Position numbers and translations under genes: made by a program. This document shows, piece after piece, positions 1-12,794 of a stretch of DNA of 64,000 bases. Position 1 is the stretch's first letter, and every line of letters starts with the position of its first letter. The notes beneath the pieces are model-generated. The model worked only from the letters and a program-made list of their open reading frames with translations. It searched no databases and was not told the origin of the DNA. Source of the stretch: Panorpa germanica (Eukaryota > Arthropoda > Insecta > Mecoptera > Panorpidae); contig OY783212.1 in assembly GCA_963678705.1 (NCBI GenBank), positions 10,602,001 through 10,666,000 of the forward strand. Reading direction: 5' to 3'.

Positions 1-293
1 TAACGCTTCAAAAATTTATTCCAAAATAATGATATATTTGTAATGTGTAATGATAATCAATAGCAAAATATATAATATATAAGCAAAATATTGGGCGTTA
101 GTTTTCTTCTATTTTTATATATTGAAAAAAGTAGTGAAAAACTGAATGACAAATTTCTGGGGCATCGAAACTACGAAATTTTTCTTTAAATTTGATTTTA
201 CTTTTTCAGCAGTAAGGTTATATCCCGTTTAAATGGCAATATAATAATTGTGAGTTTTTGTAGATTTGTTTATTGTATAAATTAGTATTGATA

Positions 294-472
294 CAGGGCC
301 AGATTTCGAGGTGTGGAGGCCTTAGAGCAACGAAGGAGCGAAGGCTCCTATTTATTTTCCGAATAAAGGAACAATTTTTTTCCGTCAAGTCTTTTAAAAG
401 TTTATTGCTTTTATCTCTATTGTGAGGGCCCCTGGGCAGTAGCCCTGCCTGCTCTCCCTTAATCCAGGCCTG
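294..472. mobile_element. hAT-like non-autonomous element (CAGGGCCAGATT ends)
   Basis: The left end CAGGGCCAGATT and the right end, whose complement reads CAGGCCTGGATT, form imperfect terminal inverted repeats about 180 bp apart. CAGGGCC-type ends are common in hAT transposons. The flanks tattgata and attgcata resemble a degraded 8-bp target duplication. Confidence 0.4.
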
Positions 473-808
473 ATTGCATAGTTTTCTATTCATGGCGAAA
501 AGCGGTAAAACGGTACCAAACTGACAGTGTAAACAAAACATTGTGGAATGAAATCATGAAAAGAAAACGGCATAAGTTCAAATTGAAAAACTAAGTCACA
601 TAGATAATATTAGTTAATAATAAAGTGAAAGCATATGTTAAAGAGCCGGTATACCGCAGCATTTGGTTAACCAAAAAGTCTCTTTAAAAAAGCAACATTA
701 AAAATCCGTTTTTCTATTAATTTTCATACAAAGCTCACAAAGCATACAAAGACAGACATTTTATTTAGCTTTACCAGGAATGTACTTCTGAAGACATGAA
801 GTAGGAGG

Positions 809-1280
809 ATGTTGAGAGCGAGGCTTCGTTCTCCAGAACGAAACCCGAGAAGAGTGAAGCAAAAGCTAGTGACTTTGCCACTCGAGGACTATGTTGAGTG
901 GTGCTCTTTGAGGCTTGACAAAGCCACGACATCAGCCCCCATCACTCCAGATCTCTACAAGTACGACATCCACATCTACATCTATATCTACATCCCCATA
1001 GACCTTTATCCTTGCTATCCTTCACAGATCCTACAAATCTCCATACTATACTCTTTCTACTCAATTAGTGTTTCGTCTTTGTACAACTTGTAATGCTGTT
1101 GTAAGAGTACGAGTATGTTCAGATGGAACCACATGTTTTTTGACGTCATGGCATGTGTTCTCATTTTGTGGCCTATATAACAAATTGTTTGTGAAGAAAA
1201 GTGACTCCATCTTTGTTGTATTTCTTAAAGGTGTTTTGAATATTGTTTGGTATACCACCATTTATTCTCTACAAGTGTAA
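809..1280 (+). other. Possible decayed LTR-type fragment
   Basis: A GC-richer open stretch (809-1000, with TLPLEDYVEWCSLRLDKATT) is followed by a block with TGT at 1089, a TATATAA box near 1171 and ACA at about 1273. This layout recalls the end of a retroelement coding region followed by an LTR. No matching second LTR, primer-binding site or polypurine tract was found, so the call is weak. Confidence 0.18.
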
Positions 1281-1684
1281 AATTCAATATGCATAAGATG
1301 CAGTTTGAATCCAATGGGAATGTGGCATAAATATTTCAAGGCTAATGATATGTCTTGAAAAGCTGCTTGCCTAAACACATGTGTTGACATCTTTTACAGC
1401 AGGACGTTGTTAATTCATTATGGTCGGAACCACGGGCATGTCTTATTGTTAAATTTGCCAATTACCAAATATCAATATAGTTTTAATGGGAATATCATAG
1501 ATAAATCACTCTGAACATAAATGTAAACGATGAAAGCATGCAGCTATGTGTTCACTCAAATTATGAACCTGCGTAAAGGATATAAATATCTGCAGTTTCC
1601 TACTGTTTTATAGAGAGCTTTTCAAACTTTGAACACAACCTGACAAGAGATTTGCCTAGTAACATAAACATTCACATCTGTTAA

Positions 1685-1945
1685 ACACAGTTACGTATAT
1701 TTAAGGTGTATCTAACATAACATATACGTTATCTGTTACGTAAACGTTATTATCTAATTTCAGAAAATATAGCCTACCGTTTTCCGCATTAGAATACTCA
1801 TAAAAGATCTTAAAACTACCCATATATTTAAAATAATACATTCATAATAATAATAATAATAATAATACTATAAAATAAAACCCTTTTAGGTTAAACATTA
1901 CTAGGTTTTGCTTAAGTAGGTAAAGGTGTTTTGAGGGTAATGCAT
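1685..1945. repeat. Old dispersed repeat, copy 1 (TACTAGGTTTTG family)
   Basis: Contains CAGTTACGTATATTTAAGG, a run of GTTACGTAAACG-like words and AAACATTACTAGGTTTTGCT. The same order of words occurs at 6030-6435, and partly at 9830-9960 and 37405-37510, so it is a dispersed and decayed repeat of unknown class. Confidence 0.4.
1844..1867. repeat. (ATA/TAA)n microsatellite
   Basis: About eight ATA units in a row. Confidence 0.9.
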
Positions 1946-2189
1946 ATAACTTTCCTTAAATTTAATTTACTTAATGTTCATTTATTTCCGATGCTAAAGC
2001 CCCATTCCCACTCACAGAGTTTTAGTGTTAATTTAGATATTTAATTAGAATTAGATATATTACACACGCATGACGCATGATTTCACAAGTTCAAAATTAT
2101 ATTTGAGGTTAAAACCTTGAATTAAAACTAAAAACAGTGATTGGGAATGAGGTTTAAGTTCTGTCATTGACGATCTCTTATTATGTTGA

Positions 2190-2345
2190 TGTCGTATCGT
2201 ATGTGGGCTACCTATTAAGTCTATAATTATGTGAGCACACAATTAATTAAACTGATAATAACCAAATAAAAATATTGCACTGATCCGGAGTTGGTATTCT
2301 AAAACACACCAGCGTAGCGTAATGCATAGTGCAAGTGAATCTTAC
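2190..2345 (-). mobile_element. SINE-like fragment
   Basis: Resembles the copies at 4195-4490 and 15462-15622 in the words ATAATTATGTGAGCACA, an AATTAATTAAACTGATAATA block and a GC-richer right end. Orientation follows the complete-looking copy at 15462. Confidence 0.3.
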
Positions 2346-2728
2346 TAATTACACACAACGTTGAAAAGGACAATCGATTTATATCCACATTTCGATTGCA
2401 AACTGCTACATGCGGTGGTTTATGAGGTAATTACTACGGTAATTGTTTGTTTCTAAATTTGTGTGCTGCAGCCAAAGCTCTAATGTATACCTTCTAATTA
2501 ATGAAAGCTCTTTCTCAATCATACCTCTATATGGTTAGACTGCAGTTCGCAGCAAATAACAACCGCAAGCTTTTGGCAATGGATGCGCCCCGACGCCGCG
2601 TGGCGTGCCTCGTCGTTTCATTGCGAGACGAAACCGATTTGTCTGTGTTGTATCAAATAGATCCAATCTAGCACCAAATAGAACGAGGAGAACCTTTGTA
2701 ACTAACCTACACTTTACTCGGGTTGAAG

Positions 2729-3352
2729 CAGTGGCGTACCATAAACAGTACCACTTCTACTACTGATATTTCAAATAAAAAATATTTTTTAAATTATAAT
2801 TTGATGGACTTCTCAGGGCTACATTACATGCAAGATCGTTTTAAACATTTCCTCGCCTATTCTTTCTGCTAAACTCGTTCCTTACTTTTTTCCCTTTACC
2901 TCATTTACTATTCCGGCCTTCTCTGCTTCTCTATCCTTACTTGAATTCGTTCTAACCTTTCTTTTTTTTTCTGCATTCCGTCCTGTTTCTATTGCATCAA
3001 ACGCCGCCTTTCGTTGTCTTTAAGCTTTTTTCCAGTCATCATCTTTATCTTCATTTTCTACATCTTCTATATCTTCTTTATTTTAGCCTTAACATTAACT
3101 AATACGCATTTTATTTCCTTCTTAAGAGACTTTGCCATAGCCACTTTTGGTCTTTTTTTGGGTAATTGAACTGATCATCTTTCGCTCTCCTTCAAAAAAT
3201 TTTTGTTGGCTCCAAATTCAATAGAATAGAATTCCATTGATGATAAACAGAGTTGGCAAGAGAAGAATGAAATTTAACAATAAAATTTACCGTTTTCTCT
3301 CACTTAATCCGGCCATGTCTCCCGTCCCGACGCGCCTGATGCTACGCCATTG
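2729..3352. mobile_element. hAT-like non-autonomous element with CAGTGGCGTA ends
   Basis: The left end CAGTGGCGTACC and the right end, whose complement is CAATGGCGTAGC, lie 624 bp apart. CAGTGGCGTA is a typical hAT terminus. Flanks ggttgaag and cgttagag agree at 5 of 8 positions, in line with an aged 8-bp target duplication. The interior is pyrimidine-rich and has no long open frame. Confidence 0.5.
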
Positions 3353-4194
3353 CGTTAGAGCAAATCTTGTGCTAACAGGGAAACATTGAACAAGAACAAG
3401 CCTCACTAATACATATAAACTATGTGTACACCGAGTATTATGCAATATGTTTCCGTTCCTCAAGCGAATGATTCTGCCGGTTTAGTGAGGCTAATCAGTC
3501 CGTTTTAATTAAAATATAATTAATGGTGGTAATTCAATACAGCAACCTCATTGTCGGAACGTTCTCAGGTCTAATCGTTATATAGCACCGGTACGTTGGA
3601 TATTCAGACATTCTGAACCCAAATTGAACGAAATATTTGAAATTTCTTTGAGTAGTTGAAGATAATGTCTGCTAAAATATAAATCTATTTGCGCATCAGG
3701 AGTAGCTCAATAAATATGGATCTTTTTAGAAACAAACAATATGATTGAATATGTCACATGTTTTATCTTTCAATCACATTCGTTTTATTTCAGTTGGAAG
3801 GGGGGACAAGACATTGTGCATTGTAAATCATTCCCGCATAATACAGTTGCATATATTTAAGGGATATTTAACCAAGAAAAGTTACCTTTCAAGTAAAAAA
3901 TGTTATCTAAGTAAAATATATTGCTATTACAGCAATAAAATTACCTTTCTTTGGATTAATAGAACATAAAACTATCTTATCAAAGGCTATGAAAAGCTTT
4001 GGTTGGCGAATATGACATACTTTGGTAAAAAACTTAACATATATAAGAAATAGACAACTTTTTATATACTTGCTCGTATTGTATTGTGATATTTAATCCA
4101 ATAATATTTTTCAGTTGCAGTAAAACTTAGCTCACGTAATAAATTAGTTCATATGGAATCCTAAAAGTTATCATTATCACAATAGTAGGTCCTC

Positions 4195-4490
4195 TATTTC
4201 ATTTTTTATTTAATGTCGGTCTATTTGCGATACTGATATCGATCACCGATGACCTTCTTCCATGTTGGTAATTTTTGTGGTGTGCTGCCCTCATATACGT
4301 GCTCTATACCATTGCTTAATTAATTTATGATTATGCATGCACTTAATCAATTTAATTTAACAACAATCCGTAAAATATAACTCTGGTCTGTGGATCAAAC
4401 CGGAAGACACAGCAAGTATCAGTGCTCACTGTGCCGAAACATTACGCTCTAGTTTCACGGTGATTTGAAGAACGGTCATGGTATCCGGTA
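4195..4490 (-). mobile_element. tRNA-derived SINE-like copy
   Basis: The left part (CTATTTGCGATACTG...ATCACCGATGACCTTC) recurs at 43915 and 48455. The right part (ACCATTGCTTAATTAA..., GGATCAAACCGGAAGACACAG) recurs at 15462, where it carries an inverted RNA polymerase III B box. The copy is therefore read on the minus strand. Confidence 0.45.
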
Positions 4491-5157
4491 ATTGTCATTT
4501 GATGTTGTCTTTTTCTCTAATGGCTGCATATATGTTGCAAGATATCAGAAGACGTTGCAATGCTATTTAACAGTGACATGTGTTGCATTATAGTGTAGGG
4601 AAAGCATTGTAGTTTTATTAAATGTATTATTTATTTGGCATTGACACTACTTTGGTATTAAACCGTCTATTAGATATTTTAAATTATTTTAAAATAATGT
4701 AATTTATCAATTGTATTAATGTTTTTTAAAACATAGTAAAATAAACAAATCATAAAATAAAATACGTAATAAGTTGTAAAATACATCTATTAAAAATTAT
4801 CTTTTCAAAAAAGTACAATACAAAAGTAACTTATTCAAATCTTTTTTAATGAACACTCTCTAATTTTAATAACGCATCGCTGACATAGTGTTTGGCACCT
4901 CTGTATTGTTCACGAGAGTTTTGTAGTCGCTGTATGTTGCGGTAACCATTTACCATTTCTCTGGGAAATGAGATTTCAGCCTCTTGTGTATTTTACTTAA
5001 AGTCTGTACCTCTCACAGTTAAAACTTAAAATAATTCCATCCATCGTTAGCCTCGGTGATTAATTTCAATTATGAATGTTGTTTCAACTGAAAATCAAAC
5101 AAACAAGCTCGGACATTTTCATTAAAGGTATCAGGCACAGGGTTTACGTTGTATAAG

Positions 5158-5701
5158 CAGTGGCGAATCCGAGACACTGGGGTAAGATAAAGAATTTTTC
5201 TATTTAAAAACTCAACCATATTTAAAATAAATTTGTGAAATGTCAATTTCAATTACAACCAGTATAAGATGATATCATTACTAGCTAATTAACTTTTTAG
5301 AAAATCTTAGATTTCATTCTACCTACCCATACCCAGGCAGATAATTGTCGTAGTAGAATTTTCACACTTGCTAGCTTGCCACAAGCAAATCGCTAAGCTC
5401 ATTTTCTCCTTCCTATATAGAAATTGTTTTACAGTGCAGTCCATACTTGCTATATTGCTAAATTTTCTGCCTGGGTATTAGGTATTTACTGCCCTTGTGA
5501 GCACAGTCGATTTAAGCTGACAGGGGGTTCTAGGCTGAAACCTTTTTGGCCGAAAAATATGTAATTTTCAAATTGAATTTCTATTCTTTCTAGATAGAAT
5601 TTATTCAGTATTTAATCCTCGTTGGGGCAGGGTTCTGCGTAGTATAAGAGCCTCTATGTTAGAGAGAGAGCTTTTATAGTCTACATGTAAGTTCGCCACT
5701 G
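5158..5701. mobile_element. hAT-like non-autonomous element with CAGTGGCGAA ends
   Basis: Left end CAGTGGCGAATCC and right end TTCGCCACTG form inverted termini 544 bp apart. The flanks tgtataag (5150-5157) and tctataaa (5702-5709) match at 6 of 8 positions, as expected of an hAT 8-bp target duplication. A complete small MITE (5332-5475) has inserted inside it, so this element is the older of the two. Confidence 0.6.
5332..5475. mobile_element. TA-inserting MITE, copy 1 (CCCAGGCAGA ends)
   Basis: 144 bp with terminal inverted repeats CCCAGGCAGATAATT and AATTTTCTGCCTGGG, flanked by TA on both sides. An internal palindromic GCTAGCTTG-type core recurs in eight more copies in the window. Ends and TA target suit a Tc1/mariner-like MITE. 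Confidence 0.7.
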
Positions 5702-6029
5702 TCTATAAATATTAGTAATGGGAATGGTTTTGTAAAATAATGGCGATGATTAGAACAATGTAATCGTTAACGAATAATGAATGGTGGGGGTGTAAGGAGG
5801 GGATGTAAGGTTATTCCATGAAAGCATTTATATGAATTACAAATGTAATTAGAATAGTCATTATTTTATAATTAAATAAAAATTACAACATTGTTTTTTA
5901 AGTCTAAATAATACGAGTGATAGAAACAATTTTTAGGATTCAAATAATTTATTGAACCGACGCTAATTCCGTTTTCTTAATCTAGATTTTAAAATCTACG
6001 AAAATTAAAATGTATTCATTTTAGCAAAC

Positions 6030-6435
6030 AAGAATCTATCTTCCTATAGACGTTCATAGAAAATTTTCAAGAGGGTTACAAAATGTAACTTTATGTAATC
6101 CTTATTATAAACTTTTGACACGTTACAAGAGAGATTTAACATAACCTTCTACACGCTGTTACGTTTAACAAACACTAAAGTTATACTAACGTAACAAAAA
6201 TATTATTATTTTTACGTAACCGATTTTACATAATACACTATTTTCTAACCTACTGCTTATTACTTTTTCAAAAATAAACCTATCCTTTTGTGTTTTATAA
6301 TACTAATAAAACTTCTTACGAATATCTTTTGAAAAGCCCTTTTTAGAGACTATAAAATAAGACCCTATTGGATTAAATACTACTAGGTTTTGATTAAGTA
6401 GAATATTACAAGAATGTTTTGCGGGAAAATTGCAA
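6030..6435. repeat. Old dispersed repeat, copy 2 (TACTAGGTTTTG family)
   Basis: Shares with the copy at 1685-1945 the words for TAAC-rich blocks, AATAAGACCCTATTGGATTA and ACTACTAGGTTTTGATTAAG in the same order. Confidence 0.4.
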
Positions 6436-9400
6436 ATTGGAACAACTCCCTTAAAGTTCTGCATCTTTAATTTAGTTTCAAAGACGTTAATTCTTTCATA
6501 ATTTTATTGGATTAAAACGAAATATTAACTCACAATATCTGAGTAATTTCGCAATTATACAAAACTTAAAAGTTTTTCTTTAATTAGAAAAACAGTCCTA
6601 TAAATTTGTTTGTCGTTGGAAAAATGAAGATAACTCAAGAGTTTAATCTCTTAATAAGTGATTTATTTGAATCCCAGCGGATTTGATTTAATACCCGTTT
6701 TTATAAAATGTGGACTATGGATTATATATGTAGAATGTATAATAAAATGGTACACTCAATTAGAAAAACTAAAAATATATGAGTTTGTTCATTTTTAATA
6801 TTTAAAAAAATTCTTGTGGGAAATTAGGAATTACTTTTTAATCATAATGTGTTTGTTTCATTATAGTTGTACAATTGTATAATTCCGTCATTTATTGTGA
6901 CAATATTTCAGAATCTAGAAGTCTAAATATTTAAAAAGGGCGTTGAGAAAATTTAGGGTTCGGTAAGAATCTTTGGAGAAAGTTGAAGTTTTCGATTATT
7001 TAACACTCATAACTGAGATACATGCTATCTTATTCATAAAAGAAAATGGAAATTTAACAATGTATTTGGTGGGCAGTTTTTGAAGAGTGAAAAATTGTGC
7101 TACCAAGTTGATATACTTTTGTACCAAATTTACAAATCGAGTAAGAACATTCCAAATTTTCAAAATTGAAAATATTTTTTATTTTGTTTTAAAATAAGAT
7201 TGATGGATACACTCTGTCAAAAAGGACAAAGTATAAATAACATTAATTTAAATGAAAAGGAGATTGTAAATTTTCCTAATTGCAAAACAATTATAAGAAA
7301 ATAAAAAAATGCAAATGTTACAATTCAAGTCAAATATTTTATTTTTAAACTGGAATTAAAATTTGAATTAAATTGGTCAAACGTCACCAAAAACACCAAA
7401 CGCTTACATCGTGGTCAAACAAATACATAATTCAAGGTAATACAGTTTATAAAACATTTTATATATTATATAACTTTTACTACTTCCTTTGTTTTTTTTT
7501 AATTGGTAACCTTATACTCGTATTTATTATACAACGCTAATTTTTTCTAAGTAAAAAACGCTACACATTTTTTAATTCTTTTAAATAAACATTATTCATT
7601 TTTAATCGCATTGTACCACCGTTTTCCAAAAACTGAATATTAATGAAACATTATTATCTGGATATTGTTATAATCCCGGCTACTGAGGATTATACATAGA
7701 CGTTATATATAAAAATATATACTAATGCGAATGCTACGATGGCAATGTTTCGAAAATGATAATGAATTATGAAATGTATTTAATTTTACTTTATTGCAAT
7801 TTAAATCTTTCACATTTTATCAGTTTGACTTTTGACCTAAATTGAAATCATGTCAGTTTAATATCTGGGATTACAAAAAGATTTAGAATTAATACTGTCA
7901 AATTATTTAGGCGTTTTAAAGAAGGGATTAGAGGTTTGTCGACTGAGAAATAATATATTGTTAGACGACTAAATGCCTACACAAAATTATGAATATTTTA
8001 ATTGATTCAAAATTTGAAATGATTTTGTGGCAAACATTTGTATTTAAATAATACAATATTTAATAACTTTAGTAATGGATATGCAACTAAATACATTCCT
8101 GCAATAAAACGTACTACTACTTATTTGCATTTATAATAACTTGGTATGTGAATCTAGCAGTTGACCTATTGTTAAGTTAGTTAACCATGGATACACGATC
8201 AGTGACAGATACGTATCTCTCTTAAGAGGAAGTGGGTAGTAAGGTTTCAACTTTTTTTTTCATTTCTTTTATTTATTTATATTAATGTACAACATATTAA
8301 GTTTATTGTGTGAAAATTTGAAGTCGATTGGAGTAAAACTGCCGGAGATATAGAATTTTAAGTCTTCAACTCTCTGGTCTGGTTTCGTGTTACTTTGAAA
8401 CTTTTAAACGCGTTTTTCTAACACATAGCTTTTTCAGACTCGGTGCCCTCTCTAGTTTAAAATTTACTGAACCGATCCTTTTGAAATTTTGCACACTACT
8501 TCTTTACATAAATGCCGATGTAGCGCTGTCGAGTTTTTAATATCTACGTATTTTAAAATAACAATAAAAATAATCAATAAAAAAAATTCGACAGAGTTAT
8601 CTGCAATCTGAAATTTATCAACTAATGAAATCATTTTGGTTTTTTGAATTCAGATAATTAAGTGATGAGTTATGAGTGGCACCGCAATGTTACTTTTTTT
8701 GTGACGTCTGCGGAGATTCGTTGTAAATGCCTCATTTCATGATATTTATTTATGAAAATTTCACATAGTATTCTTCAAATGTCATTTTATCATGTAGTAA
8801 TTATAGAAATAATTATCTATTAACTGTGTCGTTAAAAAACATTATCGAAAATATGATTTTTTTATCGTTTTGACCTTGTTGATACTCTACAAAAACGCAT
8901 TCTAATAACTTTTCATAAGTTTCTCCATCACTTCTTTCAACTCATCGCGTAGTTAATGTGTCATACATTGTGTACAATAGAAGTTAATCTCCTTTTATTT
9001 TCATTTTGAGTAAAGTTACGACTTATATAAGTAGTTAAAATTTTATTAGGTTTGTTTCAAAATTTTCTGGTTAATTCAACAAATTTCAATGGTTTTTGGT
9101 TGCCTACGACTAAGACTAGGACTATAACGTATATCGTTCTATGTCTATAGCTCAATAGACTCATCCAACATGTTAAGACTTGTACCATGTAGTATGGATT
9201 TGTTAGCGTGGACTAGGCACTAGGCACTAGGTTTATAACTACGCACTGCAAATGACAGCAATTTATGGCAGGCAATAACTCGGTTGTTATTATGGTTATT
9301 ATCACCCCCTTCCCTTATATCAGGGGTTATGTTGTGGCCAGGATTCCATTTTTTTGTTATGTGATATAAATGTTAAGCTCTGCCATTTATATAAAGATGT

Positions 9401-9829
9401 GAAATGATATTTGTATAAAAAATCACCTGACTATAAAAAAAAACAAGCAAGTTACGAGAGTTAAGGTCTGAAAGATTGGGGATTGTTAAAACAGAACATA
9501 AAAACGTTTTACCTTTGCTTTAAAACAATTTCGAGTACACTCGGAAAACATTTTATTACTCTAGAGTCTAGATTATTTGTGAGACTCTAGATTAAAGTCT
9601 ACTTAAATTTCTTTAGATAACTTTGTGTTAAGTGTAGACATCGTCGTTGTGGTTTATGTTTAATTTTTATTGTGTTTGATAACGGTAAAGCCAGTTTCGA
9701 AAACAATAAGGTCTTACTGTAAAAGTAAGCATAATAGCAGTTTCAATATTAAAGTATCTTGTATTTATATCTACGAGACTAAACACAGTAACGAGTTGTA
9801 CAAATATTTATTTTTGTAAGGTAAGGTTT

Positions 9830-9960
9830 AAGGTTTGTAATATTTATTTAAGGTTTATCTAAGATAACGAAAGATACCTGTTACATAAACGATTTTACCT
9901 AATATGTAACGCAAGGATTGAAGGCTTTTAGATTACTAAGTTTCGCTTGAGGAAAATATA
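9830..9960. repeat. Old dispersed repeat, partial copy
   Basis: Shares the TATTTATTTAAGGTTTATCT and GTTACATAAACGATTTTACC blocks with the family at 1685 and 6030, then a worn TTACTAAGTTTCGCTTGAGG. Confidence 0.3.
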
Positions 9961-9986
9961 ATTTAAATGTAAGGTAAGATTCATAC

Positions 9987-10045
9987 AGGGCCGGTCCGAG
10001 GAGCATGCGAGACATGCGACATATTTTCTTATTAATTTGTAATTT
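9987..10045. mobile_element. Possible transposon end (CAGGGCCGG)
   Basis: CAGGGCCGGTCCGAGGAGCA stands out from AT-rich flanks and resembles hAT-type termini; a similar single end (CAGGGCCGAATCTCG) occurs at 22543. No partner end was found for either. Confidence 0.2.
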
Positions 10046-12072
10046 TTTTTTATAAATAATACATTATATTGTAACATACATATAGATGTTTACTTATTGC
10101 TAAATGTTTACAACTTCTCAAAACGACTTCATCAACATTTGTTCTTAATCGAATTTTTCCCCGAATTTTCTGAGAAAACGTTATTTTGGAATAACTAAAT
10201 ACAGTTAAATTTTTTATATAGAATCTTTAATAATTTGTTCTTGGAGTTATTTGGCATGATACCGGAAAGTTGGCAGTTCTAATTGACCTTAATTGCTTAA
10301 AGTCCTGCAATAAAAAAACATACATACAAAACCGTAAAACACATTCATCATGTAGCTAATAAAACTTTATTCGTTTTACTTTTTAAGAATCGGAATTGTT
10401 ACTGCAATTGGTATTAGGCAAAAGGCCAAAAAGAATGCTGCGCTCTGGCGTACAAAATATTATCATATCTACCAACCCCCCTTGCCACCAGATTGTTGAG
10501 TCTGAAAAATACACTAAACTTCAAAAATTAGGTGAAATTGATGATATGTAGTAAATCAAACAAAATGTTGAGATATAAATTATATTTATTGTTATGCGGA
10601 AGTTGAGGATATAGAATTTGATTTATTTTATGTTTTATTTATGTCATTCTGCAGACATTATAATAATTTAATTAGGTATTAAAGTTAACTAGCATATATA
10701 CATTAATTCATAATTCAGTACACTCATGTCTAAATACTTATTAATGTTGGATGCCGCATGTTGGAATCGCACTAGTCTATACTGGGTTTAACAGAAAGGT
10801 CTTAAAAAGATTCAAGTGAGGGGCCCATAGCATTTATCTAAGCAAGGTTTGCTTTACTGAAGAAATTAAATGTTTCTGTTTTTAAATCTAACAGAATTTC
10901 TTGAATGTACCTCGAGACATCGTTGATTAATTCCGTAGATATTTAATAATTAAGTTATAACTTATAAAATTCTTCTTATTTCTTTCATATTTTTCTTAAA
11001 ATATTGTACTTTCTTTAATTTAAAAAACTCACAAAAGTTTAATAAATAATAGCCTAATAATTAAATATTGTTTCACATCTTGATTAATAATATTTTAATT
11101 AAACAAAACCTTTTTTCGAAATACAAATAGGTTTATCTCAGCTAATTAAAAGAGATTCTTCTAATTAAAAAATCAATGAAACAACCTCTGTTATTCGCTA
11201 TCCGCTATTCGCGTTAAGTGAGGAATAATATGTAAATCCGCAACGTACTAATGAACCAAGGAAAGCGCTTTACTTTTTGAATATATAAATATAAATATAT
11301 TTGTTTGGTTGGATTCAAATATTTTACATTCATTTATTCTTAATTAATCGTTTTATCTTTGTTATAGCAATTAGAGCGTTTGTTTTTAAGAATTAAAAAC
11401 TTCATATTTCAAAAGACTTATACAAACACTTTCTTAATTAAGCTAAATATTATATACTGATGCAGTGTTTAAATGAAAATGTTCTTAAAGAGAACTGAAT
11501 GCGCTCCCAGTATGCCCACCGCTAATACATCTCTGCCTATTCACATAGGGTTCCATTAAGTACGTCGACGACCCAGGTCAGTGAGTAAAGACCCTCGAGT
11601 TTCGATGAAAGAACATATTTAATTTAGTTTGTAGTTTAATATGCATATGACGTCATAGAACCTATTATTTATTATCCAATGTCACGTGTTATCACGCGAC
11701 AGACATCAAATATCAATGACAAAGTATTACAATATATACTTTTTAAATACATTTTGTTCAACTTGTTGTTTTATATATTTATAGTATAGTACAACGTAAA
11801 ACGATAGATTTTAAATATTTAACTTTTATAGATGTTCAAATACAAAATAAGAATTCTGTACATCTACTATGATATGTATACTTATCCCTTTCTTGTGTTT
11901 ATAGCTCGCATAAGACCATCTTATTCTTCAAACAACAGTGAAGTTAGCTTTCGTGGTATAGTGCACATGCAATAAGTTTTCTTATTTTCTTTGACGTATG
12001 TTGTTTTTTCAGCTTACGTGATGTTATTACTGCAGTAAAGTGCCTAGCCACATAGATCAAAAACATCGTAGA

Positions 12073-12794
12073 CAGCGCAGCACAGTGCTGCCATCCGCTG
12101 TCACTTTTAGTTCTAAACGAATTTTATATTCATATCCGATTTGATCCGAGCCGATCCGAAAGTAATGCTGTTATGAGTACTCTGTCAAACTTCTTGATTT
12201 TATGTTTAATTATATGAAGTTTGTGGAGTGCACTGATTTTTCTGCGTTTAATTTGTTATGCTCAGTAAATTCAAAATTCAGCAAACAATAAACTTGCATG
12301 TTACTCAGCCTAATTTTTAGTTTAAAAAAAATATACAAAATAGCAAGTTCAAGTTCAAAGATATTTATTCATTAAATGATTTTACAATAATTAATATTAA
12401 TTACCAAAATTGACATTGAAATTGAAAATTGACAAGTAACACTTCGAGTGCCGACCACTGTATACGAAACAGACGTTGCTCTACGACGGGGTAAATGCTA
12501 GTCAATACTATAAAGTTAATAATGAATTTGTAATAAACTACGAGTAAACTCCACAAGCAAATGTTAGCGAATGACGTACGTACAGACGTACAGACTAACG
12601 TTAAAGTAAAATACAACCGTAGGCAAAAAGTAAATGTAGAGTAACTTAAGAAGTTTTCCAATAAGTTTTGCCAACATTTGGCATTTAAGAATATAACTTT
12701 CTTGTCTATAGTCGATGATGTTTAAAAATAAGATGTAAAATGGAAGCAAAACAACAAATGGCTTCGCTGCACTGTGCTGTGCTGTGCTGCAGTG
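12073..12794. repeat. GC-rich inverted motifs flanking 0.7 kb
   Basis: CAGCGCAGCACAGTGCTGCC at the left is mirrored at the right by GCTTCGCTGCACTGTGCTGT plus extra TGCTG units. It may be the ends of a fold-back element. No target duplication was seen. Confidence 0.25.

Noticed and set aside
2565-2700. A GC-rich patch with frame MDAPRRRVACLVVSLRDETD.
   Set aside because: Too short, no splice context and no recognised family on either strand; mentioned only as unassigned.
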